From the NCBI GenBank assembly GCA_964057225.1, contig OZ059897.1, positions 21,390,001 to 21,454,000 of the forward strand: DNA of 64,000 bases. Reading direction: 5' to 3'. The position numbers and the translations under genes are program-made. The notes beneath the pieces are model-generated. The model did not search any database. It was not told the DNA's origin and was given only the letters and a program-made list of their open reading frames with translations. Shown here one piece after another: positions 38,127 through 51,852 of the stretch (positions are counted from its first letter, which is position 1; each line of letters opens with the position of its first letter). Source of the DNA: Auanema rhodensis (lineage: Eukaryota; Nematoda; Chromadorea; Rhabditida; Rhabditidae).

Positions 38127-41100
38127 GTGCACTTGGTATGTAACTCGCTTCACGTGAAAGATAAAGAGATGCGGTTTTCAAAATTAGATTCCCCATGTCC
38201 ATATTAGTCTAAAAACAAATTTTTATCGATATTGGTTCATGGTAACCATGACTTTGAAATTTACGTGAACTTTAATTTATGCTAATTAAATGTACATGTG
38301 ATGTGCACTTGGTATGTAACTCGCTTCACGTGAAAGATAAAGAGATGCGGTTTTCAAAATTAGATTCCCCATGTCCATATTAGTCTAAAAACAAATTTTT
38401 ATTGATATTGGTTCATGGTAACCATGACTTTGAAATTTACGTGAACTTTAATTTATGCTAAATAAATGTACACGTGATGTGCACTTGGTATGTAACTCGC
38501 TTCACGTGAAAGATAAAGAGATGCGGTTTTCAAAATTAGATTCCCCATGTCCATATTAGTCTAAAAACAAATTTTTATTGATATTGGTTCATGGTAACCA
38601 TGACTTTGAAATTTACGTGAACTTTAATTTATGCTAATTAAATGTACACGTGATGTGCACTTGGTATGTAACTCGCTTCACGTGAAAGATAAAGAGATGC
38701 GGTTTTCAAAATTAGATTCCCCATGTCCATATTAGTCTAAAAACAAATTTTTATCGATATTGGTTCATGGTAACCATGACTTTGAAATTTACGTGAACTT
38801 TAATTTATGCTAATTAAATGTACACGTGATGTGCACTTGGTATGTAACTCGCTTCACGTGAAAGATAAAGAGATGCGGTTTTCAAAATTAGATTCCCCAT
38901 GTCCATATTAGTCTAAAAACAAATTTTTATTGATATTGGTGCATGGTAACCATGACTTTGAAATTTACGTGAACTTTAATTTATGCTAATTAAATGTACA
39001 CGTGATGTGCACTTGGTATGTAACTTGCTTCACGTGAAAGATAAAGAGATGCGGTTTTCAAAATTAGATTCCCCATGTCCATATTAGTCTAAAAACAAAT
39101 TTTTATTGATATTGGTTCATGGTAACCATGACTTTGAAATTTACGTGAACTTTAATTTATGCTAATTAAATGTACACGTGATGTGCACTTGGTATGTAAC
39201 TCGCTTCACGTGAAAGATAAAGAGATGCGGTTTTCAAAATTAGATTCCCCATGTCCATATTAGTCTAAAAACAAATTTTTATCGATATTGGTTCATGGTA
39301 ACCATGACTTTGAAATTTACGTGAACTTTAATTTATGCTAATTAAATGTACATGTGATGTGCACTTGGTATGTAACTCGCTTCACGTGAAAGATAAAGAG
39401 ATGCGGTTTTCAAAATTAGATTCCCCATGTCCATATTAGTCTAAAAACAAATTTTTATTGATATTGGTTCATGGTAACCATGACTTTGAAATTTACGTGA
39501 ACTTTAATTTATGCTAAATAAATGTACACGTGATGTGCACTTGGTATGTAACTCGCTTCACGTGAAAGATAAAGAGATGCGGTTTTCAAAATTAGATTCC
39601 CCATGTCCATATTAGTCTAAAAACAAATTTTTATTGATATTGGTTCATGGTAACCATGACTTTGAAATTTACGTGAACTTTAATTTATGCTAATTAAATG
39701 TACACGTGATGTGCACTTGGTATGTAACTCGCTTCACGTGAAAGATAAAGAGATGCGGTTTTCAAAATTAGATTCCCCATGTCCATATTAGTCTAAAAAC
39801 AAATTTTTATCGATATTGGTTCATGGTAACCATGACTTTGAAATTTACGTGAACTTTAATTTATGCTAATTAAATGTACATGTGATGTGCACTTGGTATG
39901 TAACTCGCTTCACGTGAAAGATAAAGAGATGCGGTTTTCAAAATTAGATTCCCCATGTCCATATTAGTCTAAAAACAAATTTTTATTGATATTGGTTCAT
40001 GGTAACCATGACTTTGAAATTTACGTGAACTTTAATTTATGCTAAATAAATGTACACGTGATGTGCACTTGGTATGTAACTCGCTTCACGTGAAAGATAA
40101 AGAGATGCGGTTTTCAAAATTAGATTCCCCATGTCCATATTAGTCTAAAAACAAATTTTTATTGATATTGGTTCATGGTAACCATGACTTTGAAATTTAC
40201 GTGAACTTTAATTTATGCTAATTAAATGTACACGTGATGTGCACTTGGTATGTAACTCGCTTCACGTGAAAGATAAAGAGATGCGGTTTTCAAAATTAGA
40301 TTCCCCATGTCCATATTAGTCTAAAAACAAATTTTTATCGATATTGGTTCATGGTAACCATGACTTTGAAATTTACGTGAACTTTAATTTATGCTAATTA
40401 AATGTACACGTGATGTGCACTTGGTATGTAACTCGCTTCACGTGAAAGATAAAGAGATGCGGTTTTCAAAATTAGATTCCCCATGTCCATATTAGTCTAA
40501 AAACAAATTTTTATTGATATTGGTGCATGGTAACCATGACTTTGAAATTTACGTGAACTTTAATTTATGCTAATTAAATGTACACGTGATGTGCACTTGG
40601 TATGTAACTTGCTTCACGTGAAAGATAAAGAGATGCGGTTTTCAAAATTAGATTCCCCATGTCCATATTAGTCTAAAAACAAATTTTTATTGATATTGGT
40701 TCATGGTAACCATGACTTTGAAATTTACGTGAACTTTAATTTATGCTAATTAAATGTACACGTGATGTGCACTTGGTATGTAACTCGCTTCACGTGAAAG
40801 ATAAAGAGATGCGGTTTTCAAAATTAGATTCCCCATGTCCATATTAGTCTAAAAACAAATTTTTATCGATATTGGTTCATGGTAACCATGACTTTGAAAT
40901 TTACGTGAACTTTAATTTATGCTAATTAAATGTACACGTGATGTGCACTTGGTATGTAACTCGCTTCACGTGAAAGATAAAGAGATGCGGTTTTCAAAAT
41001 TAGATTCCCCATGTCCATATTAGTCTAAAAACAAATTTTTATTGATATTGGTGCATGGTAACCATGACTTTGAAATTTACGTGAACTTTAATTTATGCTA

Positions 41101-41470
41101 ATTAAATGTACACGTGATGTGCACTTGGTATGTAACTTGCTTCACGTGAAAGATAAAGAGATGCGGTTTTCAAAATTAGATTCCCCATGTCCATATTAGT
41201 CTAAAAACAAATTTTTATTGATATTGGTTCATGGTAACCATGACTTTGAAATTTACGTGAACTTTAATTTATGCTAATTAAATGTACACGTGATGTGCAC
41301 TTGGTATGTAACTCGCTTCACGTGAAAGATAAAGAGATGCGGTTTTCAAAATTAGATTCCCCATGTCCATATTAGTCTAAAAACAAATTTTTATTGATAT
41401 TGGTGCATGGTAACCATGACTTTGAAATTTACGTGAACTTTAATTTATGCTAATTAAATGTACACGTGAT
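38127..41470 (+). repeat. Trimer amplification region
   Basis: Two trimers alternate. [101C 171T][160A][plain] occurs at 38127, 39183 and 39711, the last two directly in tandem (528 bp). [101C][111G][20T] occurs at 38655, 40239 and 40767, again with the last two in tandem. A lone [111G] monomer closes the segment at 41295. The region can be explained by two short in-register duplications of steps s-t-u and a-b-c of the 21-step order. Confidence 0.9.
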
Positions 41471-41645
41471 GTGCACTTGGTATGTAACTCGCTTCACGTG
41501 AAAGATAAAGAGATGCGGTTTTCAAAATTAGATTCCCCATGTCCATATTAGTCTAAAAACAATTTTTTTTGATATTGGTGCATGGTAACCAAGACTTTGA
41601 AATTTACGTGAACTTTAATTTATGCTAATTAAATGTACACGTGAT
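41471..41645 (+). repeat. 175-bp monomer with altered A/T tract (first of four)
   Basis: The tract that normally reads CAAATTTTTATTGAT reads CAATTTTTTTTGAT, one base shorter, and the monomer also carries 111G and 123A. The same altered monomer recurs at 50270, 52205 and 53963. In those three places it is followed by [37G 90T]; here the next monomer is [149T], so the intervening 37G and 24C steps have been lost. Confidence 0.9.
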
Positions 41646-44600
41646 GTGCACTTGGTATGTAACTCGCTTCACGTGAAAGATAAAGAGATGCGGTTTTCAA
41701 AATTAGATTCCCCATGTCCATATTAGTCTAAAAACAAATTTTTATTGATATTGGTTCATGGTAACCATGACTTTGAAATTTACGTGAACTTTATTTTATG
41801 CTAATTAAATGTACACGTGATGTGCACTTGGTATGTAACTCGCTTCACGTGAAAGATAAAGAGATGCGGTTTTCAAAATTAGATTCCCCATGTCCATATT
41901 AGTCTAAAAACAAATTTTTATTGATATTGGTGCATGGTAACCATGACTTTGAAATTTACGTGAACTTTAATTTATGCTAATTAAATGTACACGTGATGTG
42001 CACTTGGTATGTAACTCGCTTCACGTAAAAGATGAAGAGATGCGGTTTTCAAAATTAGATTCCTCATGTCCATATTAGTCTAAAAACAAATTTTTATTGA
42101 TATTGGTGCATGGTAACCATGACTTTGAAATTTACGTGAACTTTAATTTATGCTAATTAAATGTACACGTGATGTGCACTTGGTATGTAACTCGCTTCAC
42201 GTGAAAGATCAAGAGATGCGGTTTTCAAAATTAGATTCCCCATGTCCATATTAGTCTAAAAACAAATTTTTATTGATATTGGTTCATGGTAACCATGACT
42301 TTGAAATTTACGTGAACTTTAATTTATGCTAATTAAATGTACACGTGATGTGCACTTGGTATGTAACTCGCTCCACGTGAAAGATAAAGAGATGCGGTTT
42401 TCAAAATTAGATTCCCCATGTCCATATTAGTCTAAAAACAAATTTTTATTGATATTGGTTCATGGTAACCATGACTTTGAAATTTACGTGAACTTTAATT
42501 TATGCTAATTAAATGTACACGTGATGTGTACTTGGTATGTAACTCGCTTCACGTGAAAGATAAAGAGATGCGGTTTTCAAAATTAGATTCCCCATGTCCA
42601 TATTAGTCTAAAAACAAATTTTTATTGATATTGGTTCATGGTAACCATGACTTTGAAATTTACGTGAACTTTATTTTATGCTAATTAAATGTACACGTGA
42701 TGTGCACTTGGTATGTAACTCGCTTCACGTGAAAGATAAAGAGATGCGGTTTTCAAAATTAGATTCCCCATGTCCATATTAGTCTAAAAACAAATTTTTA
42801 TTGATATTGGTGCATGGTAACCATGACTTTGAAATTTACGTGAACTTTAATTTATGCTAATTAAATGTACACGTGATGTGCACTTGGTATGTAACTCGCT
42901 TCACGTAAAAGATGAAGAGATGCGGTTTTCAAAATTAGATTCCTCATGTCCATATTAGTCTAAAAACAAATTTTTATTGATATTGGTGCATGGTAACCAT
43001 GACTTTGAAATTTACGTGAACTTTAATTTATGCTAATTAAATGTACACGTGATGTGCACTTGGTATGTAACTCGCTTCACGTGAAAGATCAAGAGATGCG
43101 GTTTTCAAAATTAGATTCCCCATGTCCATATTAGTCTAAAAACAAATTTTTATTGATATTGGTTCATGGTAACCATGACTTTGAAATTTACGTGAACTTT
43201 AATTTATGCTAATTAAATGTACACGTGATGTGCACTTGGTATGTAACTCGCTTCACGTGAAAGATCAAGAGATGCGGTTTTCAAAATTAGATTCTTCATG
43301 TCCATATTAGTCTAAAAACAAATTTTTATTGATATTGGTGCATGGTAACCATGACTTTGAAATTTACGTGAACTTTAATTTATGCTAATTAAATGTACAC
43401 GTGATGTGCACTTGGTATGTAACTCGCTCCACGTGAAAGATAAAGAGATGCGGTTTTCAAAATTAGATTCCCCATGTCCATATTAGTCTAAAAACAAATT
43501 TTTATTGATATTGGTGCATGGTAACCATGACTTTGAAATTTACGTGAACTTTAATTTATGCTAATTAAATGTACACGTGATGTGCACTTGGTATGTAACT
43601 CGCTTCACGTAAAAGATAAAGAGATGCGGTTTTCAAAATTAGATTCCCCATGTCCATATTAGTCTAAAAACAAATTTTTATTGATATTGGTTCATGGTAA
43701 CCATGACTTTGAAATTTACGTGAACTTTAATTTATGCTAATTAAATGTACACGTGATGTGCACTTGGTATGTAACTCGCTTCACGTGAAAGATAAAGAGA
43801 TGCGGTTTTCAAAATTAGATTCCCCATGTCCATATTAGTCTAAAAACAAATTTTTATTGATATTGGTGCATGGTAACCATGACTTTGAAATTTACGTGAA
43901 CTTTAATTTATGCTAATTAAATGTACACGTGATGTGCACTTGGTATGGAACTCGCTTCACGAGAAAGATAAAGAGATGCGGTTTTCAAAATTAGATTCCC
44001 CATGTCCATATTAGTCTAAAAACAAATTTTTATTGATATTGGTGCATGGTAACCATGACTTTGAAATTTACGTGAACTTTAATTTATGCTAATTAAATGT
44101 ACACGTGATGTGCACTTGGTATGGAACTCGCTTCACGTGAAAGATAAAGAGATTCGGTTTTCAAAATTAGATTCCCCATGTCCATATTAGTCTAAAAACA
44201 AATTTTTATTGATATTGGTGCATGGTAACCATGACTTTGAAATTTACGTGAACTTTAATTTATGCTAATTAAATGTACACGTGATGTGCACTTGGTATGT
44301 AACTCGCTTCACGTGAAGGATCAAGAGATGCGGTTTTCAAAATTAGATTCCCCATGTCCATATTAGTCTAAAAACAAATTTTTATTGATATTGGTGCATG
44401 GTAACCATAACTTTGAAATTTACGTGAACTTTAATTTATGCTAATTAAATGTACACGTGATGTGCACTTGGTATGTAACTCGCTCCACGTGAAAGATAAA
44501 GAGATGCGGTTTTCAAAATTAGATTCCCCATGTCCATATTAGTCTAAAAACAAATTTTTATTGATATTGGTGCATGGTAACCATGACTTTGAAATTTACG

Positions 44601-44813
44601 TGAACTTTAATTTATGCTAATTAAATGTACACGTGATGTGCACTTGGTATGTAACTCGCTTCACGTAAAAGATAAAGAGATGCGGTTTTCAAAATTAGAT
44701 TCCCCATGTCCATATTAGTCTAAAAACAAATTTTTATTGATATTGGTTCATGGTAACCATGACTTTGAAATTTACGTGAACTTTAATTTATGCTAATTAA
44801 ATGTACACGTGAT
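41646..44813 (+). repeat. Array segment with doubled [149T][111G][30A 37G 67T 111G][37C] block
   Basis: The four steps occur at 41646-42349 and 42526-43229, offset 880 bp, with a [24C] monomer between. The second copy continues [37C 66T 67T 111G][24C 111G][30A][111G]. Then come two mixed monomers, [15G 29A 111G] at 43934 and [15G 45T 111G] at 44110, each combining marks usually found in neighbours. [37C 111G 124A][24C 111G][30A] completes the segment. The monomer at 42526 starts GTGTAC instead of GTGCAC. Confidence 0.86.
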
Positions 44814-47805
44814 GTGCACTTGGTATGTAACTCGCTTCACGTGAAAGATAAAGAGATGCGGTTTTCAAAATTAGATTCCCCATGTCCATATTAGTCTAAA
44901 AACAAATTTTTATTGATATTGGTTCATGGTAACCATGACTTTGAAATTTACGTGAACTTTAATTTATGCTAATTAAATGTACACGTGATGTGCACTTGGT
45001 ATGTAACTCGCTTCACGTGGAAGATAAAGAGATTCGGTTTTCAAAATTAGATTCCCCATGTCCATATTAGTCTAAAAACAAATTTTTATTGATATTGGTG
45101 CATGGTAACCATGACTTTGAAACTTACGTGAACTTTAATTTATGCTAATTAAATGTACACGTGATGTGCACTTGGTATGTAACTCGCTTCACGAGAAAGA
45201 TAAAGAGATGCGGTTTTCAAAATTAGATTCCCCATGTCCATATTAGTCTAAAAACAAATTTTTATTGATATTGGTTCATGGTAACCATGACTTTGAAATT
45301 TACGTGAACTTTAATTTATGCTAATTAAATGTACACGTGATGTGCACTTGGTATGTAACTCGCTTCACGTAAAAGATAAAGAGATGCGGTTTTCAAAATT
45401 AGATTCCCCATGTCCATATTAGTCTAAAAACAAATTTTTATTGATATTGGTTCATGGTAACCATGACTTTGAAATTTACGTGAACTTTAATTTATGCTAA
45501 TTAAATGTACACGTGATGTGCACTTGGTATGTAACTCGCTTCACGTGAAAGATAAAGAGATTCGGTTTTCAAAATTAGATTCCCCATGTCCATTTAAGTC
45601 TAAAAACAAATTTTCATTGATATTGGTGCATGGTAACCATGACTTTGAAATTTACGTGAACTTTAATTTATGCTAATTAAATGTACACGTGATGTGCACT
45701 TGGTATGTAACTCGCTTCACGAGAAAGATAAAGAGATGCGGTTTTCAAAATTAGATTCCCCATGTCCATATTAGTCTAAAAACAAATTTTTATTGATATT
45801 GGTTCATGGTAACCATGACTTTGAAATTTACGTGAACTTTAATTTATGCTAATTAAATGTACACGTGATGTGCACTTGGTATGTAACTCGCTTCACGTGA
45901 AAGATAAAGAGATGCGGTTTTCGAAATTAGATTCCCCATGTCCATATTAGTCTAAAAACAAATTTTTATTGATATTGGTTCATGGTAACCATGACTTTGA
46001 AATTTACGTGAACTTTAATTTATGCTAATTAAATGTACACGTGATGTGCACTTGGTATGTAACTCGCTTCACGTAAAAGATAAAGAGATGCGGTTTTCAA
46101 AATTAGATTCCCCATGTCCATATTAGTCTAAAAACAAATTTTTATTGATATTGGTTCATGGTAACCATGACTTTGAAATTTACGTGAACTTTAATTTATG
46201 CTAATTAAATGTACACGTGATGTGCACTTGGTATGTAACTCGCTTCACGTGAAAGATAAAGAGATGCGGTTTTCAAAATTAGATTCCCCATGTCCATATT
46301 AGTCTAAAAACAAATTTTTATTGATATTGGTTCATGGTAACCATGACTTTGAAATTTACGTGAACTTTAATTTATGCTAATTAAATGTACACGTGATGTG
46401 CACTTGGTATGTAACTCGCTTCACGTGAAAGATAAAGAGATTCGGTTTTCAAAATTAGATTCCCCATGTCCATTTAAGTCTAAAAACAAATTTTCATTGA
46501 TATTGGTTCATGGTAACCATGACTTTGAAATTTACGTGAACTTTAATTTATGCTAATTAAATGTACACGTGATGTGCACTTGGTATGTAACTCGCTTCAC
46601 GTAAAAGATAAAGAGATGCGGTTTTCAAAATTAGATTCCCCATGTCCATATTATTCTAAAAACAAATTTTTATTGATATTGGTTCATGGTAACCATGACT
46701 TTGAAATTTACGTGAACTTTAATTTATGCTAATTAAATGTACACGTGATGTGCACTTGGTATGTAACTCGCTTCACGTGAAAGATAAAGAGATGCGGTTT
46801 TCAAAATTAGATTCCCCATGTCCATATTAGTCTAAAAACAAATTTTTATTGATATTGGTTCATGGTAACCATGACTTTGAAATTTACGTGAACTTTAATT
46901 TATGCTAATTAAATGTACACGTGATGTGCACTTGGTATGTAACTCGCTTCACGTGGAAGATAAAGAGATTCGGTTTTCAAAATTAGATTCCCCATGTCCA
47001 TATTAGTCTAAAAACAAATTTTTATTGATATTGGTGCATGGTAACCATGACTTTGAAATTTACGTGAACTTTAATTTATGCTAATTAAATGTACACGTGA
47101 TGTGCACTTGGTATGTAACTCGCTTCACGAGAAAGATAAAGAGATGCGGTTTTCAAAATTAGATTCCCCATGTCCATATTAGTCTAAAAACAAATTTTTA
47201 TTGATATTGGTTCATGGTAACCATGACTTTGAAATTTACGTGAACTTTAATTTATGCTAATTAAATGTACACGTGATGTGCACTTGGTATGTAACTCGCT
47301 TCACGTAAAAGATAAAGAGATGCGGTTTTCAAAATTAGATTCCCCATGTCCATATTAGTCTAAAAACAAATTTTTATTGATATTGGTTCATGGTAACCAT
47401 GACTTTGAAATTTACGTGAACTTTAATTTATGCTAATTAAATGTACACGTGATGTGCACTTGGTATGTAACTCGCTTCACGTGAAAGATAAAGAGATTCG
47501 GTTTTCAAAATTAGATTCCCCATGTCCATTTAAGTCTAAAAACAAATTTTCATTGATATTGGTGCATGGTAACCATGACTTTGAAATTTACGTGAACTTT
47601 AATTTATGCTAATTAAATGTACACGTGATGTGCACTTGGTATGTAACTCGCTTCACGAGAAAGATAAAGAGATGCGGTTTTCAAAATTAGATTCCCCATG
47701 TCCATATTAGTCTAAAAACAAATTTTTATTGATATTGGTTCATGGTAACCATGACTTTGAAATTTACGTGAACTTTAATTTATGCTAATTAAATGTACAC
47801 GTGAT
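44814..47805 (+). repeat. 11-mer duplication with stop-removing monomers
   Basis: The steps [plain][31G 45T 111G][29A][30A][45T 77T 79A 98C 111G][29A] occur at 44814-45869 and 46750-47805, an offset of 1936 bp (11 monomers). A third 77T/79A/98C monomer, without 111G, is at 46398. Change of CCATATTAG to CCATTTAAG removes an in-frame TAG present in almost every monomer, so these monomers, plus one at 46574 with TATTATTCT, give 60-codon open frames starting at 45494, 46374, 46550 and 47430. These are satellite by-products, not genes: no ribosome context, no codon bias, and the frame is lost because 176 is not a multiple of three. Confidence 0.9.
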
Positions 47806-49037
47806 GTGCACTTGGTATGTAACTCGCTTCACGTGAAAGATAAAGAGATGCGGTTTTCAAAATTAGATTCCCCATGTCCATATTAGTCTAAAAACGAATT
47901 TTTATTGATATTGGTTCATGGTAACCATGACTTTGAAATTTACGTGAACTTTAATTTATGCTAAATAAATGTACACGTGATGTGCACTTGGTATGTAACT
48001 CGCTTCACGTGAAAGATAAAGAGATGCGGTTTTCAAAATTAGATTCCCCATGTCCATATTAGTCTAAAAACGAATTTTTATTGATATTGGTTCATGGTAA
48101 CCATGACTTTGAAATTTACGTGAACTTTAATTTATGCTAAATAAATGTACACGTGATGTGCACTTGGTATGTAACTCGGTTCACGTGAAAGATAAAGAGA
48201 TGCGGTTTTCAAAATTAGATTCCCCATGTCCATATTAGTCTAAAAACAAATTTTTATTGATATTGGTGCATGGTAACCATGACTTTGAAATTTACGTGAA
48301 CTTTAATTTATGCTAATTAAATGTACACGTGATGTGCACTTGGTATGTAACTCGCTTCACGTAAAAGATGAAGAGATGCGGTTTTCAAAATTAGATTCCT
48401 CATGTCCATATTAGTCTAAAAACAAATTTTTATTGATATTGGCGCATGGTAACCATGACTTTGAAATTTACGTGAACTTTAATTTATGCTAATTAAATGT
48501 ACACGTGATGTGCACTTGGTATGTAACTCGCTTCACGTGAAAGATCAAGAGATGCGGTTTTCAAAATTAGATTCCCCATGTCCATATTAGTCTAAAAACA
48601 AATTTTTATTGATATTGGTTCATGGTAACCATGACTTTGAATTTTACGTGAACTTTAATTTATGCTAATTAAATGTACACGTGATGTGCACTTGGTATGT
48701 AACTCGCTTCACGTGAAAGATAAAGAGATTCGGTTTTCAAAATTAGATTCCCCATGTCCATATTAGTCTAAAAACAAATTTTTATTGATATTGGTGCATG
48801 GTAACCATGACTTTGAAATTTACGTGAACTTTAATTTATGCTAATTAAATGCACACGTGATGTGCACTTGGTATGTAACTCGCTTCACGAGAAAGATAAA
48901 GAGATGCGGTTTTCAAAATTAGATTCCTCATGTCCATATTAGTCTAAAAACAAATTTTTATTGATATTGGTTCATGGTAACCATGACTTTGAAATTTACG
49001 TGAACTTTAATTTATGCTAATTAAATGTACACGTGAT
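47806..49037 (+). repeat. Transition segment with a doubled [91G 160A] monomer
   Basis: Two adjacent monomers, 47806-47981 and 47982-48157, carry the same unusual 91G plus 160A combination, indicating a single-monomer duplication. They are followed by [22G 111G][30A 37G 67T 110C 111G][37C][45T 111G 167C][29A 67T]. 91G is otherwise restricted to the first 3.7 kb. Confidence 0.84.
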
Positions 49038-51852
49038 GTGCACTTGGTATGTAACTCGCTTCACGTGAAAGATAAAGAGATGCGGTTTTCAAAATTAGAT
49101 TCCCCATGTCCATATTAGTCTAAAAACAAATTTGTATCGATATTGGTTCATGGTAACCATGACTTTGAAATTTACGTGAACTTTAATTTATGCTAATTAA
49201 ATGTACATGTGATGTGCACTTGGTATGTAACTCGCTTCACGTGAAAGATAAAGAGATGCGGTTTTCAAAATTAGATTCCCCATGTCCATATTAGTCTAAA
49301 AACAAATTTTTATTGATATTGGTTCATGGTAACCATGACTTTGAAATTTACGTGAACTTTAATTTATGCTAAATAAATGTACACGTGATGTGCACTTGGT
49401 ATGTAACTCGCTTCACGTGAAAGATAAAGAGATGCGGTTTTCAAAATTAGATTCCCCATGTCCATATTAGTCTAAAAACAAATTTTTATTGATATTGGTT
49501 CATGGTAACCATGACTTTGAAATTTACGTGAACTTTAATTTATGCTAATTAAATGTACACGTGATGTGCACTTGGTATGTAACTCGCTTCACGTGAAAGA
49601 TAAAGAGATGCGGTTTTCAAAATTAGATTCCCCATGTCCATATTAGTCTAAAAACAAATTTTTATCGATATTGGTTCATGGTAACCATGACTTTGAAATT
49701 TACGTGAACTTTAATTTATGCTAATTAAATGTACACGTGATGTGCACTTGGTATGTAACTCGCTTCACGTGAAAGATAAAGAGATGCGGTTTCCAAAATT
49801 AGATTCCCCATGTCCATATTAGTCTAAAAACAAATTTTTATTGATATTGGTGCATGGTAACCATGACTTTGAAATTTACGTGAACTTTAATTTATGCTAA
49901 TTAAATGTACACGTGATGTGCACTTGGTATGTAACTTGCTTCACGTGAAAGATAAAGAGATGCGGTTTTCAAAATTAGATTCCCCATGTCCATATTAGTC
50001 TAAAAACAAATTTTTATTGATATTGGTTCATGGTAACCATGACTTTGAAATTTACGTGAACTTTAATTTATGCTAATTAAATGTACACGTGATGTGCACT
50101 TGGTATGTAACTCGCTTCACGTGAAAGATAAAGAGATGCGGTTTTCAAAATTAGATTCCCCATGTCCATATTAGTCTAAAAACAAATTTTTATTGATATT
50201 GGTGCATGGTAACCATGACTTTGAAATTTACGTGAACTTTAATTTATGCTAATTAAATGTACACGTGATGTGCACTTGGTATGTAACTCGCTTCACGTGA
50301 AAGATAAAGAGATGCGGTTTTCAAAATTAGATTCCCCATGTCCATATTAGTCTAAAAACAATTTTTTTTGATATTGGTGCATGGTAACCAAGACTTTGAA
50401 ATTTACGTGAACTTTAATTTATGCTAATTAAATGTACACGTGATGTGCACTTGGTATGTAACTCGCTTCACGTGAAAGATGAAGAGATGCGGTTTTCAAA
50501 ATTAGATTCCCCATGTCCATATTAGTCTAAAAATAAATTTTTATTGATATTGGTTCATGGTAACCATGACTTTGAAATTTACGTGAACTTTAATTTATGC
50601 TAATTAAATGTACACGTGATGTGCACTTGGTATGTAACTCGCTCCACGTGAAAGATAAAGAGATGCGGTTTTCAAAATTAGATTCCCCATGTCCATATTA
50701 GTCTAAAAACAAATTTTTATTGATATTGGTTCATGGTAACCATGACTTTGAAATTTACGTGAACTTTAATTTATGCTAATTAAATGTACACGTGATGTGC
50801 ACTTGGTATGTAACTCGCTTCACGTGAAAGATAAAGAGATGCGGTTTTCAAAATTAGATTCCCCATGTCCATATTAGTCTAAAAACAAATTTTTATTGAT
50901 ATTGGTTCATGGTAACCATGACTTTGAAATTTACGTGAACTTTATTTTATGCTAATTAAATGTACACGTGATGTGCACTTGGTATGTAACTCGCTTCACG
51001 TGAAAGATAAAGAGATGCGGTTTTCAAAATTAGATTCCTCATGTCCATATTAGTCTAAAAACAAATTTTTATTGATATTGGTTCATGGTAACCATGACTT
51101 TGAAATTTACGTGAACTTTAATTTATGCTAATTAAATGTACATGTGATGTGCACTTGGTATGTAACTCGCTTCACGTGAAAGATAAAGAGATGCGGTTTT
51201 CAAAATTAGATTCCCCATGTCCATATTAGTCTAAAAACAAATTTTTATTGATATTGGTTCATGGTAACCATGACTTTGAAATTTACGTGAACTTTAATTT
51301 ATGCTAAATAAATGTACACGTGATGTGCACTTGGTATGTAACTCGCTTCACGTGAAAGATAAAGAGATGCGGTTTTCAAAATTAGATTCCCCATGTCCAT
51401 ATTAGTCTAAAAACAAATTTTTATTGATATTGGTTCATGGTAACCATGACTTTGAAATTTACGTGAACTTTAATTTATGCTAATTAAATGTACACGTGAT
51501 GTGCACTTGGTATGTAACTCGCTTCACGTGAAAGATAAAGAGATGCGGTTTTCAAAATTAGATTCCCCATGTCCATATTAGTCTAAAAACAAATTTTTAT
51601 CGATATTGGTTCATGGTAACCATGACTTTGAAATTTACGTGAACTTTAATTTATGCTAATTAAATGTACACGTGATGTGCACTTGGTATGTAACTCGCTT
51701 CACGTGAAAGATAAAGAGATGCGGTTTTCAAAATTAGATTCCCCATGTCCATATTAGTCTAAAAACAAATTTTTATTGATATTGGTGCATGGTAACCATG
51801 ACTTTGAAATTTACGTGAACTTTAATTTATGCTAATTAAATGTACACGTGAT
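49038..51852 (+). repeat. 11-mer HOR unit and start of its repeat
   Basis: The order is [98G 101C 171T][160A][plain][101C][111G 52C][20T][111G][175-bp 111G 123A][37G 90T][24C][149T]. It then restarts at 50973 with [67T 171T][160A][plain][101C][111G]. The ten steps from [160A] match the next unit at an offset of 1935 bp (11 monomers minus one base, because each unit holds one 175-bp monomer). The 90T mark (AAAAATAAAT) is specific to this region. Confidence 0.9.

Noticed and set aside
45494-47612. Four 60-codon open frames as genes
   Set aside because: Each starts at an ATG present in nearly every monomer, runs through the tandem repeat and ends at a TAA also present in nearly every monomer. 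They exist only because a variant monomer lacks TAG at positions 79-81. No signal, domain or coding bias supports them.
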